From JAYVYM01 sp046593925 (lineage in GTDB: Bacteria > Actinomycetota > Actinomycetes > Mycobacteriales > SCTD01): DNA of 64,000 nucleotides. Below the pieces are notes generated by a model. The model did not search any database and was not told where the DNA came from. It saw only the letters and a list, made by a program, of their open reading frames with translations. Made by a program: the position numbers and the translations under genes. Below are positions 41,616 through 49,764 of this stretch, piece by piece (position 1 is the stretch's first letter; the number at the start of each line of letters is the position of its first letter). The DNA is taken from the NCBI GenBank assembly GCA_046593925.1, contig JBKJQN010000082.1, forward strand, positions 1 to 64,000. The letters run 5' to 3'.

Positions 41616-44227
41616 GCCGACGGCCCGGGCAGGTAGGACAGGACCAGCAGGGCCACGTCGTCGTCACCGCCCAAGCTACGGCCCAGCGACTCCAGCACCT
41701 GGTCGCAGACCTGCTCCGGCGGCAGCCGGACACCCTCCAGAGCGGCCCGCAGCCGCTCGAGCCCGACGTCCAGGGACTCCTCCCGGTTCTCGACCAGCCC
41801 GTCGGTGTACAGCACCACCGTGTCGCCGGGGTTCAGGTCGAGGGTGACCTCGCCGTACGTGCAAGAAAACGTGCCCAGCGGCGGCCCGGGCTCCACGTCG
41901 ACATAGCGCGGCGGGCCGGCCGGCGGGACGTACAGCGGCGGTGGGTGACCGGCGGACGCCACCGTGAGCGTTCCGGCCGCCGGGTCGTACGCCGCGACGA
42001 GCATGGTCGCCAGCTCCAGGTCGAGCAGGACGCCGACGCTGTCCGCGAGACGGCCCAGCAGCCTGCCGGGGCCGTGTCCCTCCAGGGCGAGCGTCGCCGT
42101 GATGGCGCGCAGCTGACCCATCCGGGCGGCGCTGCGCATGCCGTGACCCATCACGTCACCCATCGCGAGCACCAAGCCGTCGCCCACCCGGACGCCCTGG
42201 TACCAGTCACCGCCGACGAAGGCGCCGGTCGCGCCGGGCAGGTAGCGGGCGGCGGTCAGCAGACCGGGTACGGCGGGCACGTCACGCGGCAGCAAGCTGT
42301 GCTGCAGCGTGAGGCCGATGCGCCGCTCAGCGCCGTAGAGCAGCGCGTTGTCCAGCGCGACGGCCGCACGACCGGCCAGGTCGGCCAGCAGCGCCCGGTC
42401 CGCCGGGCCGCCGGTCGGCGCCGCGACGGTCAGCGCACCCAGCACGCGGTCCCGGCTGACCAGCGGAACGGTGAGCGCCGAGCCGGGATCGATGTCGCGC
42501 AGCAGTGCGAGCGTTGCCGGGTCCGGGGCCAGCGCGAACGCCTCCTCGGGCACCGTCGGGAGCCACTCATCCACCCCGGTGCGCACCACCGCCCCGATGC
42601 CGATCTCGTCTGCGGTGGTGAGCGCGAGCGCCTCGACGGCCGCGGCGAGCTGGGCCTGTTGCCGGCTGTGCGGGTGCGCGACGTGCACGATGTGCACCAG
42701 GGCGGGGTCGGCGGGCGCGTCCTGGCCCCGCAGCAGGGCGTTCGTCTCGGCCGTCAGCGCGACGACGACCCACCGTCCGAGCCGCGGCACGACCAGGTCG
42801 CTGAGCCGCTCCAGAACCTGGCGCGGCTCGAGCGACGCCGACAGCCGGGTGGAGGCATCCGCGAGGATGGCGAGTCGGGAGTTGGCCGCCTCGGCCTCGG
42901 CGTACGCCCGCTCCCGCTCGACGGCGGCCTGCTCACGGTCGGCGTACGACCGCTCGCGCTGCTGCTCGACGGCCCGGCGCTCGGAGATCTCCCTGAAGTA
43001 GACCGACAAGCCGTCGGGCCCCGGCCACACATTGAGCTCGTACCAGCCGCCGAGGGGCTCGTACGGCGCATCGAACAACACCGGCTCGCCGCCAGCGACC
43101 GCCTTCTCGAAGTGGTCCTGGAAGATGCTGCCCGCCGCCTCGGGAAACTCCTCCCAGATACACCGGCCCAGCAGGTCCTCGCGCCGACGTTGCAACAGCC
43201 GCTCGGCCTGCCGGTTGACGTAGGTGAACCGCCAGGAGGGGTCCAAGGCGTAGAAGCCGTCGCTCATCGTCTCCAGGGTGCGGGCCAGCCGGTCGCGCGC
43301 GTAGCGCAGCTCGGTGCTGTCGTACGCAACGCCGAGCAGGCGCGTCGAGCGAGCTCCATCCCGGGCCGGCACCACCCGGCCGCGAGCCTCGATCCAGCGC
43401 ACCTCGCCGCCAGGGCGCACGATGCGGTACTCCAGAGCCAACTCGCCCTGCGCGGCGAGGGCCTCGGCGATCGCCTCGGCCGCCCAGGCGCGGTCGTCGG
43501 GGTGCACGCGGGCGTCGAAGCTCTCGATCCGCGGGCTGAAGGTCGCACGGTCGTAGCCGAACAGCCGCAGCAACCGGTCGTCCCAGTGCAGGAGATCGCT
43601 GCCGGCGTCGTACTCGAAGCTGCCGATGTCGGCGGCCTCGAGGGCCAGGTCGAGCCGCGCTGCGGTGTTGCTGACCTCGACCGAGAGCGCCCGCAGCTCC
43701 AGCTGGGCCACCACCGACTCGGCGAGCTCGCCGAGCAGGCCGACCTGTTCCGGCGACCAGGCCCTGGCTTGCACGTCGTAGACGCACAGCGCCCCGATGA
43801 CCGCGCCGCCCGCGGCGCGCAGCGGCACGCCGAGGTAGGCCGCGATGCCGCCCGACGCCACGAGCGGTAGCGCCGATACGCGGACGTCTTGCGCGGCGTC
43901 GCCGACGGCAAGCGGGCTACCGCTACGGGCGGTGACGGAGCACAGGCTGTCATCGAGCGGTGAACCGCGGTCGGCTTCCGTGCCGGGCCGACCGTGCACG
44001 CCGACAAGGACCTGCTCGTCGGTCAGCAATGAAACCTGCGCAAGGGGCGCGCCCACGAGCATCGCGGCCAGCCGGGTGAGTCGATCCAGCCCGGTGATGT
44101 CGTCCGCGTCGGCCGCGAGGCGCCGGGTGGCCTGCAGTCGTGCCGGGTCGGAGAGCACGTCGTACCCGACGCTGACGATCCCGGGTCCCGGGACGTCCAG
44201 GCGCAGACGGGAGTCGGGCGACGTCAT
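41612..44227 (-). CDS. GAF-PAS-PAS-GAF-SpoIIE sensor phosphatase
   Basis: This 871-residue signalling protein has an N-terminal GAF domain (about 35-180), a PAS domain (about 195-315, with the PAC segment VRWIEARGRVVPARDG), a second PAS (about 320-440), a short coiled coil, a GAF domain (about 470-615) and a C-terminal PP2C-like SpoIIE phosphatase (about 630-870). The phosphatase has conserved aspartates in GGDWYQG, AMGDVMGHG and GDTVVLYTDGLVE. Such proteins usually dephosphorylate anti-sigma-factor antagonists in stress responses. No anti-sigma or antagonist gene is seen next to it. It heads the operon with peptidase-E-like, hydrolase and probably moeZ. Confidence 0.92.
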   Translation of the reverse strand: MTSPDSRLRLDVPGPGIVSVGYDVLSDPARLQATRRLAADADDITGLDRLTRLAAMLVGAPLAQVSLLTDEQVLVGVHGRPGTEADRGSPLDDSLCSVTARSGSPLAVGDAAQDVRVSALPLVASGGIAAYLGVPLRAAGGAVIGALCVYDVQARAWSPEQVGLLGELAESVVAQLELRALSVEVSNTAARLDLALEAADIGSFEYDAGSDLLHWDDRLLRLFGYDRATFSPRIESFDARVHPDDRAWAAEAIAEALAAQGELALEYRIVRPGGEVRWIEARGRVVPARDGARSTRLLGVAYDSTELRYARDRLARTLETMSDGFYALDPSWRFTYVNRQAERLLQRRREDLLGRCIWEEFPEAAGSIFQDHFEKAVAGGEPVLFDAPYEPLGGWYELNVWPGPDGLSVYFREISERRAVEQQRERSYADREQAAVERERAYAEAEAANSRLAILADASTRLSASLEPRQVLERLSDLVVPRLGRWVVVALTAETNALLRGQDAPADPALVHIVHVAHPHSRQQAQLAAAVEALALTTADEIGIGAVVRTGVDEWLPTVPEEAFALAPDPATLALLRDIDPGSALTVPLVSRDRVLGALTVAAPTGGPADRALLADLAGRAAVALDNALLYGAERRIGLTLQHSLLPRDVPAVPGLLTAARYLPGATGAFVGGDWYQGVRVGDGLVLAMGDVMGHGMRSAARMGQLRAITATLALEGHGPGRLLGRLADSVGVLLDLELATMLVAAYDPAAGTLTVASAGHPPPLYVPPAGPPRYVDVEPGPPLGTFSCTYGEVTLDLNPGDTVVLYTDGLVENREESLDVGLERLRAALEGVRLPPEQVCDQVLESLGRSLGGDDDVALLVLSYLPGPSA

Positions 44228-44297
44228 GGGCGGGAACAGTACCGCCGGTTTCCGCAGCGGGGGCGCCCCTGGCGTCGGCCACCCGGCTGGACCGGAC

Positions 44298-45158
44298 CTA
44301 CGCGCTCTTGCGCGACCGGGTCTTCGGGGCGCGTTTTGCAGCCCGCTTCGTCGGCGCGGCCGCCGGCGCGGCCTGCTCCGGTCGGCCCTTCCTGGCTGCC
44401 TCGACGCTGGCCCGGAGCGCCGCCATCAGGTCCACGACAGTGCCCGCCGTCGGCTGCGCGTCAGCGGGCTGCACGACCTCCCGGCCGGCGACCTTGGCGT
44501 CGATGACCTCCTGGAGGGCCTCGCGGTAGCTGTCCCGGTACTGGCCAGGGTCGAAGTCACCCGACAGCGTCTCGATCAGCGAGCCGGCCATCGCCAACTC
44601 CTGCGGACGCACCTCGACCTCCTCGTCCAGGAAGCCGAAGTCGGGGGTGCGCACCTCGTCCGGCCACAGCATCGTCTCCAGGACGAAGATTCCGTCCCGG
44701 ACCCGCAGCGTCGCCAGCGACTCCCGGTTGCGCAGCACCACCTTGACGATGGCGACCTTGCCCGACTCCGCGAGCGCGTCGCGCAGCAGGGCGTACGGCT
44801 TGACGCCGGTCTTGTCGGGCTCGAGGTAGTAGCTCTTCTCGAAGTAGATCGGGTCGACCTGCTCCAAGGGGACAAACTGCAGTACGTCGATCGCGCGGCT
44901 GGTCGTCAGCGGCAGGTCCTTGAAGTCCTCGTCGGTGAGCACGACCGTCTCGCCGCTGGACAGCTCGTAGCCCTTGGCGATCTCGCCGTAGGGCACCTCC
45001 TCGCCGTCGACGGCGGAGACCCGCTTGTACTTGATGCGGCTGCCGTCACTGCGGCGCACCTGGTGGAAGGACACGTCCTTCGCCTCGGTGGCGCTATACA
45101 GCTTCACCGGGATCGTGACCAGCCCGAAGCTGATCGCACCTTTCCAGATCGACCTCAC
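44298..45158 (-). CDS. ku: Non-homologous end-joining DNA end-binding protein Ku
   Basis: This 286-residue bacterial Ku starts MRSIWKGAISFGLVTIPVKLYSAT, the family N-terminus. The barrel has VLQFVPLEQVDPIYFEKSYY and LRNRESLATLRVRDGIFVLE, and the C-terminal tail is rich in Lys/Ala/Arg (AAKRAPKTRSRKS), which extends DNA binding and ligase stimulation. It forms a homodimer that threads onto DNA ends and recruits LigD. It is divergent from the ligase-polymerase pair with fewer than 40 bases between the starts, so one regulatory region probably drives all three. Confidence 0.96.
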   Translation of the reverse strand: MRSIWKGAISFGLVTIPVKLYSATEAKDVSFHQVRRSDGSRIKYKRVSAVDGEEVPYGEIAKGYELSSGETVVLTDEDFKDLPLTTSRAIDVLQFVPLEQVDPIYFEKSYYLEPDKTGVKPYALLRDALAESGKVAIVKVVLRNRESLATLRVRDGIFVLETMLWPDEVRTPDFGFLDEEVEVRPQELAMAGSLIETLSGDFDPGQYRDSYREALQEVIDAKVAGREVVQPADAQPTAGTVVDLMAALRASVEAARKGRPEQAAPAAAPTKRAAKRAPKTRSRKSA

Positions 45159-45187
45159 GACACTCCCCCTACCCGTTGCGCACGATC

Positions 45188-46147
45188 ATGCACGGGTATG
45201 GGCCCGCCGTGAACCTGGCACCGATGCTTGCGACGACCGGCGCGCTCCCGGCCGACGACGGCCGCTGGGCGTACGAGGTGAAGTGGGACGGCGCACGCGC
45301 GCTGGTGACCGTCGACGGCGGCCACCTGTCCATCGCTTCCCGGGCAGGCAACGACATCACCTCGTCCTACCCGGAGCTGCGCGGCCTCGGGGAGCAAATC
45401 GGCACCCGGTCTGTCGTGCTGGACGGGGAAGTCGTGGCGTTCGGATCCAGCGGCATACCGGACTTCGGGCTGCTCCAGTCGCGCATGCACGTGACAAGGC
45501 CCGGCGCCGGGCTGCTCACGGCGACACCCGTGACCTACCTGGTCTTCGACCTGCTGTTCGCCGGCGGGGTGGCGTTGCTCGACCTGCCGTACGACCAGCG
45601 GCGGGCGGCCCTCGACGCGCTGCAACTCGGCGGGGCGCACTGGCAGGTGCCGCCGTCCTTCCCCGACGACGGTGCGGCCCTGCTCGCCTCCACCCGCGAG
45701 CAGGGACTCGAGGGTGTCGTGGCCAAGCGCCGCGACAGCACGTACGTCCCGGGCCGCCGCAGCGAACACTGGGTCAAGGTGAAGAACCTGCGCCGGCAGA
45801 ACGCGGTCGTGATCGGCTGGAAGCCCGGCGAGGGCGGCCGGGCCGGCCGGATCGGCTCGCTTCTGCTGGCCGTCAACGGCGCGACCGGCCTGCTGTACGC
45901 CGGGCACGTCGGCACCGGCTTCAGCGCGGAAGTGCTGCGCCTGCTCGGCCGGCTGCTGGAGCCGCTGGCGACTGACGACCAGCCCTGCCCCGTGCCCCGC
46001 GAGTACGCCCGCGTCGCCCGCTGGGTGCGACCCGAGGTCATCGCCGAGGTCGAGTTCACCGGCTGGACGAAGGACGGCCGGCTACGGCACCCGTCGTACC
46101 GGGGGCTGCGCGACGATCTGCGGGTGACGGACCTGGTGCGCGAGTGA
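45188..46147 (+). CDS. LigD-type ATP-dependent DNA ligase
   Basis: This 319-residue stand-alone ligase domain of the LigD type has the adenylated lysine in YEVKWDGARALV near residue 32, then DGEVVAF (motif III-like) and GLEGVVAKRRDSTYVPG (motif IV). The C-terminal OB fold has KVKNLRRQNAVVIGWKPG and LYAGHVGTGF. It seals breaks in the Ku-dependent pathway. ATG at 45188 is used; a GTG at 45209 (NLAPMLA) is possible. It overlaps the polymerase gene by 4 bases (GTGA). Length fits ligase domain only, so polymerase and nuclease are separate or absent. Confidence 0.92.
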   Translation: MHGYGPAVNLAPMLATTGALPADDGRWAYEVKWDGARALVTVDGGHLSIASRAGNDITSSYPELRGLGEQIGTRSVVLDGEVVAFGSSGIPDFGLLQSRMHVTRPGAGLLTATPVTYLVFDLLFAGGVALLDLPYDQRRAALDALQLGGAHWQVPPSFPDDGAALLASTREQGLEGVVAKRRDSTYVPGRRSEHWVKVKNLRRQNAVVIGWKPGEGGRAGRIGSLLLAVNGATGLLYAGHVGTGFSAEVLRLLGRLLEPLATDDQPCPVPREYARVARWVRPEVIAEVEFTGWTKDGRLRHPSYRGLRDDLRVTDLVRE

Positions 46148-47025
46148 GCGGGACGAAGGTCGTGGTCGATGTCGAGGGCCGCCAGCTGGCCCTGACCAAC
46201 CTGGAGAAGGTGCTGTATCCCTCGGTCGGCTTCACGAAGGGACAGGTGCTGGACTACTACACGCGCGTCGCGACGGTGCTGCTCCCGCACCTGGCCGGCC
46301 GGGCGCTGACCCGCAAGCGCTACCCGAACGGCGTGGACGGCCAGCCCTTCTTCGAGAAGAACGCGCCCCGGGGCACCCCGGACTGGATACGCGTCGTGAC
46401 GCTGCCGTCGCCGGGCTCGACCAAGGGCCGGGACACCATCGACTACACCGTCGTCGACTCGCTGGCGGCCCTGGTGTGGACGGCCAACCTGGCGAGCCTG
46501 GAGCTGCACACCCACCAGTGGCGGGTCGACTCCCGCGCCCCTGACCTTGTCGTGTTCGACCTGGACCCCGGGCCGCCGGCGACGGTCGTGGAGTGCTGCG
46601 CGGTGGCGCTGCTGCTGCACGATGCGCTGCGGGCCGACGGGTTCGACGCCGTGGCCAAGACGTCCGGGAGCAAGGGTCTGCAGCTGTACGCCCGGGCCGG
46701 CGACCTGGCGTCCAGCGACGAGGCGTCGGCGTACGCGAAAGCCCTGGCGCAGCGCTTCGAGGCCAGCCACCCCGAGCTGGTGGTCCATCGGATGACCAAA
46801 GCCCTGCGGCCCGGCAAGGTGCTGCTCGACTGGTCTCAGAACAGCGCGGCGAAGACGACGGTCAGCGTCTACTCGCTGCGGGCCCGGGACCGGCCGACGG
46901 TGTCGACGCCGGTGACCTGGGACGAGGTCGCGGACTGCACCTCGCCGGCCGACCTGGTGTTCACCAGCGACGACGTGCTGGCCCGGGTCGCCGAGCACGG
47001 CGACCTGTTCGCGCCCCTGCTCTGA
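46144..47025 (+). CDS. LigD-type primase-polymerase (PolDom)
   Basis: This 293-residue archaeo-eukaryotic-primase-like polymerase fills ends before ligation and can add ribonucleotides. Recognisable parts are LTNLEKVLYPSVGFTKGQVLDYY, then QPFFEKNAPRGTPDWI, the metal-binding aspartates in VVFDLDPGP near residue 137, and KTSGSKGLQLYA. It is translationally coupled to the ligase gene. LigD is thus split into two proteins, and no 3'-phosphoesterase (PE) domain is present on either. Confidence 0.93.
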   Translation: MSGTKVVVDVEGRQLALTNLEKVLYPSVGFTKGQVLDYYTRVATVLLPHLAGRALTRKRYPNGVDGQPFFEKNAPRGTPDWIRVVTLPSPGSTKGRDTIDYTVVDSLAALVWTANLASLELHTHQWRVDSRAPDLVVFDLDPGPPATVVECCAVALLLHDALRADGFDAVAKTSGSKGLQLYARAGDLASSDEASAYAKALAQRFEASHPELVVHRMTKALRPGKVLLDWSQNSAAKTTVSVYSLRARDRPTVSTPVTWDEVADCTSPADLVFTSDDVLARVAEHGDLFAPLL

Positions 47026-47122
47026 CCCCGCCCGTTGCCGCCGGGCAGCTGCGCAGGGCTGGGCGGGGCGGCCCGCCGGCAGTACGGTCCCGGCACCCGC
47101 ACGGCGATCCAGTGGAGGCGAA

Positions 47123-47365
47123 GTGACCGGCGTACCGGCTCGCGAGCTGAAGGACGAGGCCCTCGAGCGCGAGCTCGAGCACCTGCACGAGACCCGCCAC
47201 GACACGTTCCTGCACGGCAGCGAGGACGCCCTGGCGTTCCACTCCTCCCGGACGGCCGAGCTCGAGACGGACTACCTGCGGCGCAACCCCGATCGGGTCA
47301 TCGACGCCCGGCGCACCCGGATCGGCAACCGCGAGCTCGCCGGGCAGGAGCCGGCCGCTCGGTAG
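47123..47365 (+). CDS. Small conserved actinobacterial protein (DUF6158-like)
   Basis: This 80-residue acidic helical protein (MTGVPARELKDEALERELEHL) contains HETRHDTFLHGSEDALAFHS and ends with NPDRVIDARRTRIGNRELAG. I associate it with the DUF6158 family, short proteins of unknown role in actinobacteria. GTG follows GGAGGCGAA, a strong ribosome site. It lies nine bases before the TetR gene and may be cotranscribed. Confidence 0.75.
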   Translation: MTGVPARELKDEALERELEHLHETRHDTFLHGSEDALAFHSSRTAELETDYLRRNPDRVIDARRTRIGNRELAGQEPAAR

Positions 47366-47374
47366 GCTCGGCCC

Positions 47375-48022
47375 GTGACGAAGGTGACCGGCAGCGGCAG
47401 GGACGTACCCGCTCCGCGCGGGACCCGGCTGCCCCGGCCGGCCCGCCGCAAGCAGCTGCTCGGCGCCGCCCAGGAGGTCTTCGTCGCGCAGGGCTACCAC
47501 GCGGCAGCGATGGACGAGATCGCCGAGCGCGCCGGGGTGAGCAAACCGGTGCTGTACCAGCACTTCCCCGGCAAGCTCGAGCTCTACCTGGCGCTGCTCG
47601 ACCAGCACGCCGACGACCTGGTCGCCAAGGTCCGCGGCGCGCTGCTGTCCACGACGGACAACCGCCAGCGCGTCGAGGCGTCGGTCGCGGCCTACGTCGA
47701 CTTCGTGGACGGCGGTGACACCGATCGTGAGGGCGCGTTCCGGCTGGTGTTCGAGAGCGACCTGAAGAGCGAGCCGGCCGTCCGCGAGCGGGTCGAGCGG
47801 ATGACATCGGAGTGCGTAGAGGCGATCGCCCAGACGATCGCGCACGACACCGGCTTCCGTGAGGAGGATGCGCTGCTGCTGTCGGTCGGACTGGTCGGCC
47901 TGGCCGAGGTCGGCGCGCGCTGGTGGCTCGCGACGGACGGCCGGCTGTCGAAGCAGCGCGCCGTCGAGCTGCTCGTCGGGCTGGCCTGGCGCGGCATCTC
48001 CGGCGCCCCACTGACCGCCTGA
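47375..48022 (+). CDS. TetR/AcrR family regulator
   Basis: This 215-residue TetR regulator has the N-terminal helix-turn-helix RRKQLLGAAQEVFVAQGYHAA, then MDEIAERAGVSKPVLYQHFP (recognition helix). The C-terminal ligand domain has AAYVDFVDGGDTDREGAFRL. The homologue in the mycobacterial block is Rv3208, next to the DUF3107 gene (TB9.4), as here. Targets and ligand are unknown. It is followed by DUF3107 after 90 bases. Confidence 0.9.
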   Translation: MTKVTGSGRDVPAPRGTRLPRPARRKQLLGAAQEVFVAQGYHAAAMDEIAERAGVSKPVLYQHFPGKLELYLALLDQHADDLVAKVRGALLSTTDNRQRVEASVAAYVDFVDGGDTDREGAFRLVFESDLKSEPAVRERVERMTSECVEAIAQTIAHDTGFREEDALLLSVGLVGLAEVGARWWLATDGRLSKQRAVELLVGLAWRGISGAPLTA

Positions 48023-48112
48023 CGTTGCGCTCTACGCGTAGCCGACCGTCCGGCGCTGCCCGGCCGGGCTAGCCTTCGGCCACACTCAACTATTTCGATG
48101 GAGGACCCTGCG

Positions 48113-48340
48113 GTGGAGGTCAAGATCGGCGTCCAGTACGCCGTGCGCGAGCTGGTCCTGGAGAGCGCGCAGAGCCCCGACGACGTCGCCAAGGCCGTCT
48201 CCGACGCGCTGAAGGCCGACATCGGCGTCCTCACGCTGGTCGACGAGAAGGGCCGGCGAGTGCTGGTACCGGCCGACAAGCTGGCCTACGTCGAGATCGC
48301 CGAGAGCGAGCAGCGCCGGGTGGGCTTCGGCGCGATGTAG
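48113..48340 (+). CDS. DUF3107 family protein
   Basis: This 75-residue protein (VEVKIGVQYAVRELVLESAQ) resembles mycobacterial TB9.4 (Rv3208A) and other DUF3107 proteins of unknown role, with GRRVLVPADKLAYVEIAESE in the second half. GTG at 48113 is preferred over the ATG at 48098 because GGAGG lies just before the former. The gene sits between the TetR gene and a phosphotransferase relic. Confidence 0.88.
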   Translation: MEVKIGVQYAVRELVLESAQSPDDVAKAVSDALKADIGVLTLVDEKGRRVLVPADKLAYVEIAESEQRRVGFGAM

Positions 48341-48382
48341 CTGGGCTCGCGGACTGTGTCGCGCAGTCGTCGCGATGCCGAG

Positions 48383-48977
48383 ATGCCGTGGCCGCGCCTG
48401 CACGACGACCAGGTCGACATCGACGAGGGCCTCGTCCGGCGGCTGCTCGCCGGCCAGCACCCCGAGCTCGCAGTGCAGCCCCTGACGACGGTCACCTCCG
48501 GTGGGACCGACAACGCGGTGTACCGGCTCGGCCAGGAGCTCGCGGTCCGGCTGCCACTGCGCCCGGAGGCTGTCGGCGGTCTGCTCACGGAGATCCGCTA
48601 CCCGCCGGTGGTGGCGCCGCACCTGCCGCTGCCGGTCCCGGAGGTCGTTGTCGTCGGCGAGCCCACGGACGCGTACCCGTTCCCGTGGGCGGTTGTCCGC
48701 TGGCTGGCCGGCGAGGACGCCGCGACGGGCCGTGCTGTCCGACACGGCCTGCGTCGCGGCGGTCTGTGACGACGCGCTGGCCGCGACGGCGTGGACCGGG
48801 CGACCGGTCTGACGCTGCGTGGCGGCGGGCCTGCGGCCTGGCGCTGCGTGGCGGCGGGCCTGCGGGCTGGTCATCTCCAGTGGGGTGATCGCGCTGCCGT
48901 ACTACCTGACGACGAACCCGGCGATGGTGGCCGTCGCCCGGCGCGGCATCGCGGCCGCGCTGGCAGACGACTACTAG
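48383..48977 (+). pseudogene. Aminoglycoside-phosphotransferase-like relic
   Basis: The N-terminal lobe is well kept (MPWPRLHDDQVDIDEGLVRR, then TTVTSGGTDNAVYRLGQELA, PEVVVVGEPTD, PFPWAVVRWLAGED). A frameshift then leads to DTACVAAVCDDALAATAWTG and a stop. The catalytic HGD and metal-binding DFG regions are missing through deletion. The C-terminal helix survives in another frame (GLVISSGVIALPYYLTTNPA). A 29-bp tandem duplication lies at the deletion join. Confidence 0.82.
48814..48871. repeat. 29-bp tandem duplication in phosphotransferase relic
   Basis: Two adjacent 29-base copies (48814-48842 and 48843-48871) share GCTGCGTGGCGGCGGGCCTG and differ in about three of the last six bases. They sit at the join where the catalytic core of the relic was lost. 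Confidence 0.75.
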
Positions 48978-49028
48978 ACGGGTGCAGGCCGGGCATCCTC
49001 TGCCGTGGCAGCCCCGCGGGACAGACAA

Positions 49029-49094
49029 CTTGCACCTCGCAACATCATCGGCCGACGTGAGCGTGCCGTTCCAAATGATGTTTCGAGGTGCAAG
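49029..49094 (+). terminator. 20-bp inverted repeat, possible terminator or operator
   Basis: CTTGCACCTCGCAACATCAT at 49029-49048 pairs with 49075-49094 with one mismatch around a 26-base spacer, then GGCTTTTGTTGC follows. It lies at the convergence of the phosphotransferase relic and the GNAT gene. The T-run suits a terminator on the plus strand, but the AT-rich stem with long spacer is also operator-like. Confidence 0.45.
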
Positions 49095-49132
49095 GCTTTT
49101 GTTGCGCTGCGCCGGGTGGACCAGCGCAATCG

Positions 49133-49639
49133 TCAGAGGTGGAGCTTGAGCCCCCGGTGCGAGGCCACGAACCCGAGTCGCTGGTAGAAACGGCCCGCGT
49201 CGGTACGCGACGTGTCGGTCGTCAGCTGAACCAGCGTGCAACCGCGATGACGCGCCTCGGAGACCGCCCACTCGAACAGCACGGCGCCCAGACCTTGCCG
49301 GCGGTGGTCTTGGCGTACGCGGACCGCCTCGATCTGCGCGCGCAGGGCGCCACGACGTGCCAGGCCCGGCAAGAAGCTCAGCTGCATAGTGGCAATCACC
49401 GCCGCTGCCTGCGTGGCGACGACGAGCAGGTGGGCCGGGTCGGCCTGGATCGCCTGGAAGGCGTCAAGGTAGGGCTGCAGCTCCGCCGGGCTACCGGCGC
49501 CGTCCCGGATCGCACCGAGCTGGTCGGCGGCCAGCAACGACACGACTGCCGGGACGTCGTCCGCCACGGCTGCCCGCAGCACGTACGGCCTGCCCCCGAC
49601 GGTCAACCGGGCCGGCACCACCCGATCAGCCTGCCTCAC
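49133..49639 (-). CDS. GNAT family N-acetyltransferase
   Basis: This roughly 168-residue GNAT enzyme has LRAAVADDVPAVVSLLAADQ at the N-terminus, IATMQLSFLPGLARRG, the acetyl-CoA loop VRQDHRRQGLGAVLFEWAV and the C-terminal FYQRLGFVASHRG. This layout resembles small GNATs such as those acting on amino compounds; the substrate is unknown. GTG at 49639 overlaps the stop of a small upstream frame in a GTGA quartet. Confidence 0.85.
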   Translation of the reverse strand: MRQADRVVPARLTVGGRPYVLRAAVADDVPAVVSLLAADQLGAIRDGAGSPAELQPYLDAFQAIQADPAHLLVVATQAAAVIATMQLSFLPGLARRGALRAQIEAVRVRQDHRRQGLGAVLFEWAVSEARHRGCTLVQLTTDTSRTDAGRFYQRLGFVASHRGLKLHL

Positions 49640-49764
49640 ACGCTCTGGTGCAGCAGCCAGGACGTGTCGGCAAGCGGCTGCGTGCAGGCCTGGCAAGTGG
49701 CTGGTTGGCCGAGCAGCTCCCCCACCCGTCGGCCCGCGCACGTACCGAACCTCTCAGGCCGCAA
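49636..49764 (-). CDS. Possible small Cys-rich ORF between ferritin-like and GNAT genes
   Basis: A 42-codon frame from TTG 49764 contains RFGTCAGRRVGELLGQPATC then QACTQPLADTSWLLHQ. Three cysteines sit as C-x14-C-x2-C, and the C-terminus overlaps the GNAT start by 4 bases while its start overlaps the ferritin-like stop. Such packing on both sides is typical of a real gene; start codon TTG and short length keep confidence low. Confidence 0.4.
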   Translation of the reverse strand: MRPERFGTCAGRRVGELLGQPATCQACTQPLADTSWLLHQSV

